64,000 nt of DNA, taken from positions 744,001 through 808,000 of the forward strand of contig JBBELK010000438.1 in the NCBI GenBank assembly GCA_037783545.1, in the 5' to 3' direction. Below, piece by piece: positions 38,301 to 50,300 of this stretch. Position numbers and translations under genes: made by a program. The first letter of the stretch is position 1. Every line of letters starts with the position of its first letter. Source of the DNA: Henricia sp. BOLD:AAB3569 (taxonomy: Eukaryota; Echinodermata; Asteroidea; Spinulosida; Echinasteridae). A model generated the notes under the pieces. It was not told the DNA's origin. It did no database searches and was given only the letters and a program-made list of their open reading frames with translations.

Positions 38301-41300
38301 GCAGGCTGGCAGGCTGGCTGTGCTGGCTGACTGGCTGGCTGTGCAGGCTGGCTGTGCGGGCTGTGCGGGCTGTGCGGGCTGTGCTGGCTGGCTGTGCATG
38401 CTGGCTGGCTGGCTGTGCAGGCTGGCTGTGCAGGCTGGCTGTGCAGGCTGGCTGTGCAGGCTGGCTGGCTGTGCAGGCTGGCTGTGCAGGCTGTGCATTG
38501 TATCATGCATGATGTCATAATGGCCGCTAGTTAATCTGCTTGGCCGGCGGTCGATGTCAATGTGTTGATAAAACGTTTTATGTTAATAAAACGTGCTGTT
38601 TTAGCTGCCGCAGGAAAAAAAAATTGACGCCCATGCTTGAAATTGACGCACGCGTAGACCAGAGACCGAACATCGTTTTTGTTTTGGGCCTAAAGCTTCT
38701 GTGTGCTCAAAATTCCCACTCTCAGACTGACCACTTTTTAAATCAAAAAGTAGAGAAAGTTTTTGCGCTTCTTTTGTTGCTCAGTCATAGTTGGGTGGCG
38801 CCATTGGCAGCCGACGGCTAGAGACACCTTACACTTTATGAAAAAGTGCTCTGGAATCTGTGTTGTACTGTCGTGTATCCATTTAACTTGTTAACAGACT
38901 AATGAATTGTCTTTGTTTTGATGACATATGTACATGTAGTATCCGCAATTTGACAAAGACCTACCCAGGCAGTTGGGGGAAGCCAGACGTTCTTGCAGTA
39001 AGAGGTGAGAAATTTGCCAAATGATACATTGAAATACAATTTAAATACCTGACTGTATTTTCTGAGGTCGATTTCACAAAGAAATATTTGCGACGCGTCG
39101 TAACAACTGATGAATCCGTCGCAACAACACGACTGCCAAATAAATATTTGCAACTTTTAGAAGGGTTCTGCCCTACTTCGTCCCCATGGTCTGAACGATC
39201 GCGCTCGACCATCCTGGGGACAACGTTGGATTCTGCCCACAACTTGCAACTTGTCGCAAGTGTTTTGTGAAATGCAACTATAAACCCATTGTGAACTTAC
39301 GAAGGGTTCAGCAAGTTGCACTGAATTTGAGCACTTGCAACGCGTCGCAAGCCTTTGTTAAATCGACCCCATTTTATAATTTCTAGGGATAAGTCTTGAC
39401 ATCTACGAAGGCCAGATCACATGTCTGTTGGGGCATAATGGAGCCGGCAAGACCACCCTGATCAATGCTCTAACTGGCCTTGTACCGGCCGACAGCGGCC
39501 ATGCTACCATCTGTGGCTATAGCATCAGGGATCCCATACAGATGCAGGAGATTCGCTCCATGATGGGCGTATGCTCACAGGATAATACTCTGTTTGATAA
39601 GTTGACACCACGAGAACACCTGAAGGTGTATGCTGGATTGAAAGGCGTTGCACGAGAGGATATAGACGCAGAGGTACAAAATTGATTTGATATTGTTTTA
39701 GGCAAATTTAACCCGATATTTTTATTAGCAATGTTTGTAAAGGCATGTGTCGTTTCGGAATGTTTAAGGTACTGTATGAATCTCCTTAAAAATAACTCAA
39801 AAATATGATGCTATGAATAAATTCCATTTGGTACAGGTTTTAGACCCTAAACATGTTACCTTGATATACTTTTACAAACTGGGTAATTCCCAAAATTAGG
39901 GGTCCAAAATGTTTGGTGTCCCAGTTACGTACGACACTCTCTGCTTCAAAATCACCACTTATGACCACAAATTCTCAGTAATGGACTATGGCCATTTGTT
40001 TTCTGATTCCTGAAAAATATTCAAAACAAAAGACCATAAAGGCTTATCATTTGTTTCATGGTATTGAATAGGAGTTTGGTGTCCCGGGTTACCTACGCCA
40101 ATGAAAATTGGCTGTAGAATGAGTTTGCACTAACCTTGGTGCCATATCTACACACAAACATTAAATTTGAGTGGCATTTGTACAAATAAAAATAATTTTT
40201 TTCTACTGGGAAACCACTTTCAATCATTAAAAACACTTGAAGCATGTCACACTTTTGGACCCGTCATTTTGGGAATTATCCAACTACAAAGTGTCTATCT
40301 CAAATTGGGACAAAATCCATCAATTGCAAAGAAAAACCTCCCTAGCAACAGGAAACGTTTACCGAGCAACGAGTACAGTAAACGGTTATTTATATTGGCC
40401 AGCTTGGTGGTTGAGTGCTTACGACATCTGTCTAGTATGCAGGAGGTCGTGGGTTCGAGTCCCACTCGAGCACGCTATGAAGTTCTCTCTTAGGGCAAAG
40501 CAAAAGCCTAATTAATAATTCATTCTTCCCGACGCAAGCCAGGTAGCATTATCTCACCAGTTCTTTCTAATGCTGTAATTTAGTTATTTTATAAGATAGG
40601 AAACAAAATGGGGAGAGAGAGAACTCTATGCAGCTGGGATGTTCTAGATGCATTTAGTCAAACAATTTGCCAAAAATGTGCAAATAAACAGAATAATTGG
40701 ACATAACAAAAATGTTAAGCAGCCAATCAGTTACCATGGTGACTGGGTCTAAACATTCACTGATAATCTGAAACGTCCAATGCTAAAGTTCAAGGAAACA
40801 ATTCACTGGTTTTTACACAGTAACCTTGGAAACCCAAAACGGATGACGTTTTCACTTTAGTATTCTGTTATAGATTTTTTTCTACAAATGTCTATGTGAG
40901 AGTACACTACTCACAATAAGTTTGGGATATTGTGGGGTGTATGCATATATTTTATTGAGGGTATGCATTCTGCTTGAATGATTTTGTGTATGATTAGACA
41001 GTTGTATCTGCATGACAGACACACCTTGTCACAGGAATAGGCGAAAACAGTCATTTGACGAAAAAAAATCCAAAAACCACAACGTACCAACACTTGTTTT
41101 GAGTAGTGTAGTGCGGTAATATAATCTACCTTATATTTAGAATTCCAACAATGTCACTTCTGAATTTGAGATGAGCTGCCAGCAGCATGTTATCGAGGTT
41201 ATTTGTTTCTCTTTAATAGGCTGATAAAATCTTGAAACTGACCATGCTGGACCAGTCGGCCAACACCAGGTCTATAAACCTCAGCGGTGGACAGAAACGC

Positions 41301-44300
41301 AAGCTGTGTGTTGGCATTGCACTCATTGGAAACCCCAGGGTAGGTATTGCGAAAGCGGGACATTGGTATATGTGCGACGAGGGGGCGCATCCTCGTTATA
41401 TTACATACATGTATAACCCCCAACACCTTGGTTCTATTGAAATTTGTGTGCAAATTGGAGGCTTTGTTACTGTTAGGGTTAAAGATAGGTTACAGGATTG
41501 TAAAACTGTTACAAATGGCATTATCTCCATGAGTGATTGAGGATGTATATGATAAAAACCATCTTTTTGTCGCCAAGCTGTTTGCTCCACACCGAGTTCC
41601 ACAAAACCCTTGCTGAAATGAGTCTAGCTAAGCTGTATTAGACCCCCGGGCTGTTCGACTAATGAGAGATCTATAATACTGAACACCATTGACCGTTTCG
41701 ACCAATTATCTCGCGACATTTTCAAAAAATGTCTTTGTGAATTATATTGCCTCAAGCATTAGACCTGCCAATATCCATTTGGAGAAAACGTTGAAAAACT
41801 TTTCCCATGCTTTAAAGAAAGCATGCCAAGCTACTCGCCTATTTAGGCTTGTTTCGTGGCTTTATTGCATGGATTGTGGTTGTAATGGATCTGAAACATA
41901 ATAATGTCACCGTTTGTTTACATATGTGCTTTCCTACGGTCTTATGTCGTCTAGTACCCTGAGACTCCCCAATAGATTTGCAAACCTTGACGTCATTATG
42001 TTCAGGTCCATCGTGAATTGTAGTACACAGTCTGGCAACTGAAACAAAGCATTATTAAGGCGCCTTTCCTTCGGTCCGTTTTTCATCCGTCTTGTGCGTG
42101 CGTTGCGCTCCACAGACCGATTACAGACGGATGAGCGCAGCATATACGCAACGCACGCCCAAAGGATGAAAACGGACCAAAGGAAAGGCGCCTTTACTGC
42201 GATATTGCACAATGACAAGTCACGGCTACTTTCATCGATTTCAAGAATTATTGAAAAAAAACGTTCAGTTACATTGCAGCTGTATATGTCTACTTAATTT
42301 ATGACATTTCCCACACCAGAATGAATGTTTCATTAGTACTTTTCCTCAAAAAATTCAACACCAAACAAGTTTTTGCAGAAGCTTGTTGTATATTCTATCA
42401 TTTAAAGCCATTTTCCCACATATAATTATAAATGTTAAGGTAATTTTTCACCTTTTCATGGAGTTGCTCTTTTGAGACCCCCACCCAAAACTCGGGGAAT
42501 GGATTTTTGGAATAATTTATGTGGCCAATAATGTTGTTTTGATTGCGTTCAATCAGATTCTGTTTCTTGATGAGCCAAGTAGCGGCATGGATCCATACTC
42601 ACGAAGACAGATGTGGAATCTACTCAAGAACCAAAGACAAGGCCGAATCATGGTACTCTCCACGCACTTCATGGACGAAGCGGACATTTTGGCAGGTTAG
42701 TGGTTGTCATTGAGTTCAATCAGATTCTGTTTCTTGATGAGCCGAGTAGCGGCATGGATCCATACTCGCGAAGACAGATGTGGAATCTACTCAAGAGCCA
42801 AAGACAAGGCCGAATCATGGTACTCACCACGCACTTCATGGACGAAGCGGACATTTTGGCAGGTTAGTGGTTGTCATTGAGTTCAAACAGATTCTGTTTC
42901 TTGATGAGCCAAGTAGCGGCATGGATCCATACTCACGAAGACAGATGTGGAATCTACTCAAGAGCCAAAGACAAGGCCGAATCACGGTACTCACCACGCA
43001 CTTCATGGACGAAGCGGACATTTTGGCAGGTTAGTTGTTGTCACTGACATTACCCCCCAACGTTAACGGCAGTTTCTTTGCTGCTATTGCGCCTGGAGTG
43101 CTAAATATTAAACGAGCGTGACCAGATTGTCCTAAAAATGGATTTCATTCTAACTGAACAATCATATGAAATACCTCCCTAAAATACTATCCATTGGGAG
43201 ACAATGGGCAATTTGCAATCTTCAATTTGGATGTGGAAGCAAAAAGGTTGGTGTGATAACTGCACTGCTTTATATAACTGGATAAATTAGTTCACTAAAC
43301 TTTGGTAGATTTTTGACGATATCCCTGGAAATATACATATTGAGGGCGTGAAATTTTAGAATGGTAATGAGAAAAGTATGACACATGATATGATATCAAA
43401 ATCTCAATACCCATGGGGTAAAGTGGGGGTGTCAAAAATATGATCTGGTCACGCTCCTTCAAAGGCTCATTGCAATGACCAAAAACTACTTGTTTTTCTC
43501 TAAAACCAAAGTGCCGATTGATGGAAGGAATTGACAAGTAAACAAACAAAATTTAGGAGGGATGTCCAGAAATCCATCCCGAGAATGAATCTGAAGGCAG
43601 ATGTGCTGTAGTTTCTGGTAAAAACAAAACAATGTCGTTCTGGAACAAGACTGCTACCGAATACCATTACTGATCAATTAACTTGAATTTTTGAAACCGT
43701 AGATCAAAAAGCAGTAGTCTCTCGAGGCAGTCTCCGTTGCTATGGATCCTCCCTCTTTCTCAAGAACCGCTTCGGGGTTGGTTACCATCTTGGGTAAGCT
43801 TTTCCATTGTTAGACTACTTTTACAATGTAATACTGAACAACAAAAGAAATATGGACAATTTCTTCATAAACTATACTGACATCTGGCCAGGCTTGCTTG
43901 TCTATGGCAACAGAAGACTATGCTGTACTATACTGAAGTAAGGCATTTTGAGAACACTTCACCTTTATTTTGATTAGTTTTGATGTCAACTTTTTAAACA
44001 AAAGTTAAACTGAAGAATTGTCTGTCTGCTGCCTTTAGTCCCCTAGAATGTTGGTGGGTTACCCCACCTCCTGACCAAAGCTGAAAATTAACTGGGTTTT
44101 GTGGCATTTTTGGCCAGTTAATCCGGGTTAGTTGTAGCTCCGAGATTTGCAGTGGAGAATGGACGCTTAACACGGGTAATCTCGGAATCAAAATGTCGTG
44201 GAAAAAACACCACCTGTTATAATACCAATGATGGTGCAATCTTTGCACTTTACAGCATTATCGCCCTGGTCATTGGGCACAACTCCCTGGAGGGTATTCA

Positions 44301-47300
44301 GCCCCGGCAGCCTGACACAAGCACACAGGGGCTACAACCCTTGCAGATAACCCACTTAATCTGGGTGGAGAGAGGCAGTGTGCCTAATTGCCCAAAGGCA
44401 CACGGACTAAGGACGCGGCCGGGAATCGAACCCACAGCCACTAGAATTAGACTAGAGTTCAGTGTGCCAAACCATATGTTATACCATGTCTTTCTGATTG
44501 CTTGGTTGTTAGAATGGTGGTTGACCAAAACGCTAACGTCCGTGAAATCACCAGGCTAGTGCACTCACACATCCCCAAGGGTCAAGTGTCACGTAGTCAT
44601 GGAATGGAACTGGCCTACACGCTGCCCTTACAGGATGTCAAGAGGTTCCCAGGTAGGAATGTTAACTACACAAAGTTTTTGCTTAATAAAGAGACTTGAA
44701 GATATATTACAGAATTGAAAAACTTGTCCCTGGGTCATATTCCCTAAAATAATCACTTATTCATACAAAATGGTAAACCGTTAGAAGCGACTATCTCAAT
44801 GTGTGATTGAGAACGTGTATAAGTCACTTCAGTATTTCATTTTAATCCCTTCTTGCATGGTTCCCATGTTATAGACTTCTTTCAAGCTCTCGAAGCCGGA
44901 TCGAATTCCAAGACCTCCATTGCTGAGCAACTGGGCATCCAGTCATATGGTATTTCCATGACGACACTAGAGGAAGTCTTTCTCAAGCTCAATGAGGAAG
45001 AGGAGGCAGACGAGCGAGATTTGGAAGCAAGCGCTAAAGAATCTTCAGGTGTGTGGTTAGCATTTAAAGGAACATGTTCAGATTTTTCCAGAAAATGGAT
45101 TTTGTTCTTTACCTATTCTGACCTAACAATCATATAAAATACCTCCCTGAAATACTATCCATGGAAAGAAAACAGGAAATCTGCAATCTCCATGGGTCGT
45201 GATTATATACGTGTTTCCTGCAGTTCTCCCAGGTGGCTCTATTGGTAAACAGTTTATCATGAAACAAGCTAGAAAATGCAGGCTCGTTGCACAAAACTGC
45301 AGCATGCTTACTGAGGCATAAGGGATTTTTAACTGTCTAACTAAACTTTAAGGTGTCGCAACGACATTTATCTTCGAGCAAACTTGAATCCATGGTTCTG
45401 ATTGGTAGATCCATGGCAACCAATAGTGTCATAATGTTCTATATATCTCTTCCGATTCTCATATTGCACACTGCGTAAAATGAGCCATGGTATTCCAAGA
45501 TAACTGTGTCCCTATGCTGCAGAGCTGTATAATACAGTACTGCAAATTCAAACGTGACACGTGGCGTCCAATGCGACTTGTTATGCGCGTGATTCTATGC
45601 ATGCGCTTCCCGGCACCCGCGCGTGTGTGTGCTTGTCAAGTTTGCTTGAAGATAAATTATACGGCATAATGTAGTGCGTCTGTGTCCCATATCCCACTCG
45701 GCGTTCGGCATCGTGGGATATGGGATGCAAACGCACTACATAATGCTGTATTCCACTCGCGCTCGTGGGATAACTAATACACGTTAGTAATGCGACGTCG
45801 TTTGAGAGCGCCACTATGTAACAAACTGGAACTAGAGTAGCTGTGACACCATTGCCAACCCATATTGCATTACTTATTAATTTTTCAATTCAACACAGAG
45901 AGTTGACATTTTCGTTTGCACTAGCAGAAAACGGGTTGTCAGTGGCGTCCCAGCTGTGCAGCTGCTCTACATCCTCGCCACATGGTGGTGCTCTCAAACG
46001 GGCTCGCGATACGTGCTGTTTTCATGGAAATTTTCAAGATAATGTAAATTTGTACTGTGATGCCACGTCACAACATTTTTGTATCATGATTTTTACATAA
46101 TATTGGATGGCTTTGAGGGTGATATAAGAATATACCGCACGAGTCATGTAAAAACGGGCCCAGAGGCAAGTTTGGTATATTCATGACGGGTGCGGTATAT
46201 TCTCATATCACCTGAAAAGACACCCAGTATTGGCTAAAAAAAACAAAACAAAAAACCAAAACCTTTTTTGGGGATCCCTGGGGCACCACGGTCATGAGAA
46301 ATTACATCCCCGCTAATAAATAGCTTGGTCTGCCGCAAAATCTATCGCAGTTATCTGATGAAAATATATCATCAAAATTTCTACAGCATTTGGATTTGTT
46401 GTGGAAGTTTGAACATTCAAAATATAAACTGAAATTTTCAGAATTATTCAACAATGCGCCAGCCATTTTCGCTAAATCATGCTCGAGTTCGCGCAACTGT
46501 GCATGTCTCCCAGTCGTCCCAACGACGCGGTGGGTGTCGCCATCTGGTGCACCAACATGCTTTTGACTGCACACCGGGGAACGCCGTGGATCCCTGATGC
46601 TGCGCTTGAAAGCAGCAATTATTGTTGTATAAAATGAAGCTTATACCTTTTTTATTTTGTAGGATTTCTCGCAAGATTTTTGTCTGGCGTTGAAAACTTC
46701 AGTTCATTTACAACGTTTACAACTGCATGCACTTTTGTTACGGTTATACCAAATTTTTTTGTTACCATACTGGCGCCCACGTTGCACACATGCACAGAGC
46801 ATTCACTCGATAGATGACGTGCGCGTGAGCGTGTGCTTTGGTACGCCAAGCATGCACACACATCAGATTGGGGCTCTGTGCTGCACAGTATCAGAAAGCT
46901 TCATTTTATATAATGTCAAATATTTTACAACAGGTAACATTGGATCTGTACATGACAACAATCAAGTTGACCCAGCGTCTATGGACATCAGTAACCTGAT
47001 CACCACACCACTCGAACCGGGTCATAATCAGATCAGAGCGCTGTGTAAAGTCCAGTTTTATCAGATGTTTCGTGACCCCAAGGTATGGTCAGCAAATATA
47101 CGGTTAACAAAAATGGGGAAAACAATTTATAATCTGACTGAAAGATCAAGGGGGCTGAGAGATGTAACATTTTATATGTCAGTAATGTGTATGACCGTCT
47201 CTTGTGGCAAGGCTGACTGCACCAGTCCAAGTGCGCCACTCTGCCTGAAGTGCCTCCCTGAACTGCTGCACTTCCAGGGCTGTTTGGGAGATGCTCGGCT

Positions 47301-50300
47301 CCAGAGGTCAGCTCATCCCACACAGGTTTAACCAAGTTGAAATCCCAATAAAATGGGTTTTGTGAGAGAAACGGAAAATATCATGTTTCATTGCTGTGGG
47401 AGTCACTCTTTTCAAATGGATCCTTTTGGACCTGGGGGAAATTCACTGAAGCAGAACAGTCTTTAAAACAATTCCTGAGTGATTGGTCATTCGGTGCCTC
47501 ATTATTAAAAAGCTCACTGTATTTAACAAACTTCAGTGATCTCCACTACCGGTTTCGTCCGGGCGCGCCGCCCGGACAAAGTCATCAGAGGTACCGTTAG
47601 CGCCCGGACAAAAGTTTGCCGCCCGGACAAAACATTGTGCCGCTCGGACAAAAAAAATATAATTTCTCCTCCAAAACACTATGAAAGTACAGCCAAGTCA
47701 TTCCAAAATGAGGTGTATATTCACCTAACGTGATTCGGTAGTCACTGGTGTCATTATCGGTCATTTACCACGCAAATCTATTGGATCAGCGACCCAAATT
47801 CGCATCGATAACGGCCATGACAGTATGCATTTGTTGAACAGCGCCCTCAAGAGTCGAATTTGTTGACATCTTGAGGGCGCTGCATGCCAACCACTGTGTC
47901 GCGGCGTACGGGCCGGGTGCGTTCGTGGTTGTACGTTTGGGTGAGTGCGTGCCGCCTCCGCTACCCCACCCCCACCCCCCCCCGCTGAGCGACATCAGCG
48001 CGCCCGGACAAAATTTGGACCAGTGGAGATCACTGAAACTTCTGTTCCAGTTAAAGATTTAACATTTTGAGAAAATGTTTTTTCTTTTTTGGGAGAGTAT
48101 ATTTCAATTCAAGTATTCTTGGGTTTCACTTTCTTGACAACCGGTTGCTATCCGCCATTACTGTGTCCATACTATGGCATGCCAAAACGAAAATAATTCA
48201 ACACTGATAATTCTGCCATCAACCCTGAAAAACAAGTTAACATTTTTTAAAAACTTGCAAACAAAAGCACAGTATAATGCCAGTTTCAAACAGTCTGTCA
48301 ACATTTAAAAGTCATGCCAACTTGTTTTTCTTGCGCAACATTTACGAAAAATGCGCCAACATTAAATTATCAGTGTTGAATTATTTTCTCTTTGGCGTGC
48401 CATAGTATGGACACAGTAATGGCGGATAGGAACTGAAACCCAATAATTAGTAGGGGCATTCGAGATGCTTACACCATGTAAGACCAACTTACACCGGAGT
48501 GTTCTTTTAGCCATCACGTGATACACGAGTCTGCCCCGGTGGCAGCCAGCACTGCCCGACCTCGCGTCGTGGTCTCTGGTGTAAGGCTCGGTGTAATGAC
48601 GTGACCTAGTAACCGTGTGGACGTTGAGAGTAGTAAAACATGGCGGACAGTTTGGAATTGCGACATGAGTACGAAGAAAAACACAGATTTATGACACAAA
48701 ATAGGAGGGAATAGGGCTGTAAATACATTTTGCTTAATCAGTAGATGTCTGTGGGCATTGACAAAGTTTATTACGGTAGAAATAGGGGAACTATTAACGA
48801 TAACATTGTTTACAAAAACCCCGCCTGGCAACCTCTGACCTGCGTTCCCAGAATTCAAAGTGGAATCCCGTGTTGTTCATCTTCTAAAGGATTCCCCCGG
48901 TGTAAACTCCGTGTTACACGGTGTAAGCATCTCGAATGCCTTTAGTAATAATAATAACTCTGGCACTGATTTAATTCAATGAATCTAAGGTGCATGCAAT
49001 CACTGTATGCTTTTTCCGCAGACGTACATTTTCCGCTTTCTAGTTCCAGTCCTTTTCATTGTGGTGGCAGCCATTTTGATAGCCACAGTGTCATTTACTT
49101 CTTCGTTCGGTGGACAGCAAGAGCCATTCGTTTTTGACCCTAATGTGTACCTCAAGAACAAATTGGACTCCACTTCCCAAGGGCTGACTGATCTGCTTTA
49201 TCAGAGTAACCTGACGAAAGGAGGTAAAATACCCTTTTTTGATCTTGTTTTTACCAAATATTGTATTGTGAAAGAGAACCAGGGCTGTAGTCGAGTCCTT
49301 GGTGTCCGAGTCCAGGCCGAGTCCTTGGTGTCCGAGTCCAAGCCGAGTCCTTGGTGTCCGAGTCCAAGCCGAGTCCTTGGTGTCCGAGTCCAAGCCGAGT
49401 CTTTGGTGTCCGAGTCCTTGGTGTCCGAGTCCAAGCCGAGTCCTTGGTGTCCGAGTCCTTGGTGTCCGAGTCCAAGCCGAGTCCTTGGTGTCCGAGTCCT
49501 TGAGTCCGAGTCCAAGCCGAGTCCTTGGTGTCCGAGTCCAAGCCAAGTCCTTGAGTCCGAGTCCAGCATACATCTGAGTCCTCAGCAGGCAGAGTCCGAG
49601 TCCTTTGTTTCAATCTACATTACTGTGAAGTATCAGTGATAGTACTTGGTTGAGGAAAATATATCTTTGGCACGTGAAATACATTTTGAGTGCTCAAAAT
49701 CATTTCAAGCGGTTGCAATTCCACCTTCTCAAAATTTCAGTTCACGAGTTTGAAATATTTTTGTAATGGTGCTTGAAATAATTGTTTGGCACTTGTAAAA
49801 TGTCTCTTAACGTCTGTGTATTTTCTTTTTCACTGGACTCCGAATAACTTGGCCCAAATCTCTGAATTCTTACTGGCCGAGTCCACAGCCTAGTCCTTGT
49901 CAAATTACGTGATTTCTTGTGGCGGTTTATTCACACGTTCACTCCTTTAAATGCTAGTGTATGTCTTTTCCCCATTAGGTGTGGACCCGTTGGTTAAGCA
50001 GTTTGATGATATGAAGTTGATCAGCAAGGAAATAGTTGACCTGAGTCAAATCATGTCGTTGGCGCCGCACAGTATGGCCGTTGTGACTGAAGAATTCAAC
50101 ATTTCTGCCGTAAGCAATCTTTAAACCCTTGTAGCCAAAAAATTTAGAAAACTGAATTATCAGGGGTCGATATCACCAAACTCTTCGTACGTTAAGGTCC
50201 ATAATAAGGCTTGCGATGGATCGTAGGGCTGCGATAGATCGTGTGGCTACGATGGGGGCTGCGATGAATTTCACCAAACCCTATCGTAAGGCATAAAAAA

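Larger units (their letters stand above)
42540..43045. repeat. 167-bp tandem triplication covering exon 12
   Basis: Three units of 167 bp (139 exon plus 28 spacer). Similarity starts about 22 bp before copy 1 and fades within 15 bp after copy 3. The units differ at only three or four exon positions. Confidence 0.93.

Noticed and set aside
37896-38520. Long open frames of 160-204 codons on both strands
   Set aside because: They are products of the GGCTGGCTGTGCA minisatellite, which lacks stop codons in many frames. No unique sequence or splice context supports a protein.
40398-40475. Functional tRNA gene
   Set aside because: A and B boxes are present but the acceptor stem does not pair, and similar heads recur as SINEs in the window.
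42696-42890. Reading the three exon 12 copies as one continuous exon
   Set aside because: The 28-bp spacers carry an in-frame TAG, and each copy has its own splice sites.
49091-49639. Open frames of 120-210 codons around 49.1-49.6 kb
   Set aside because: Only 49022-49223 is real coding sequence (exon 17). The rest is minisatellite or the opposite strand.
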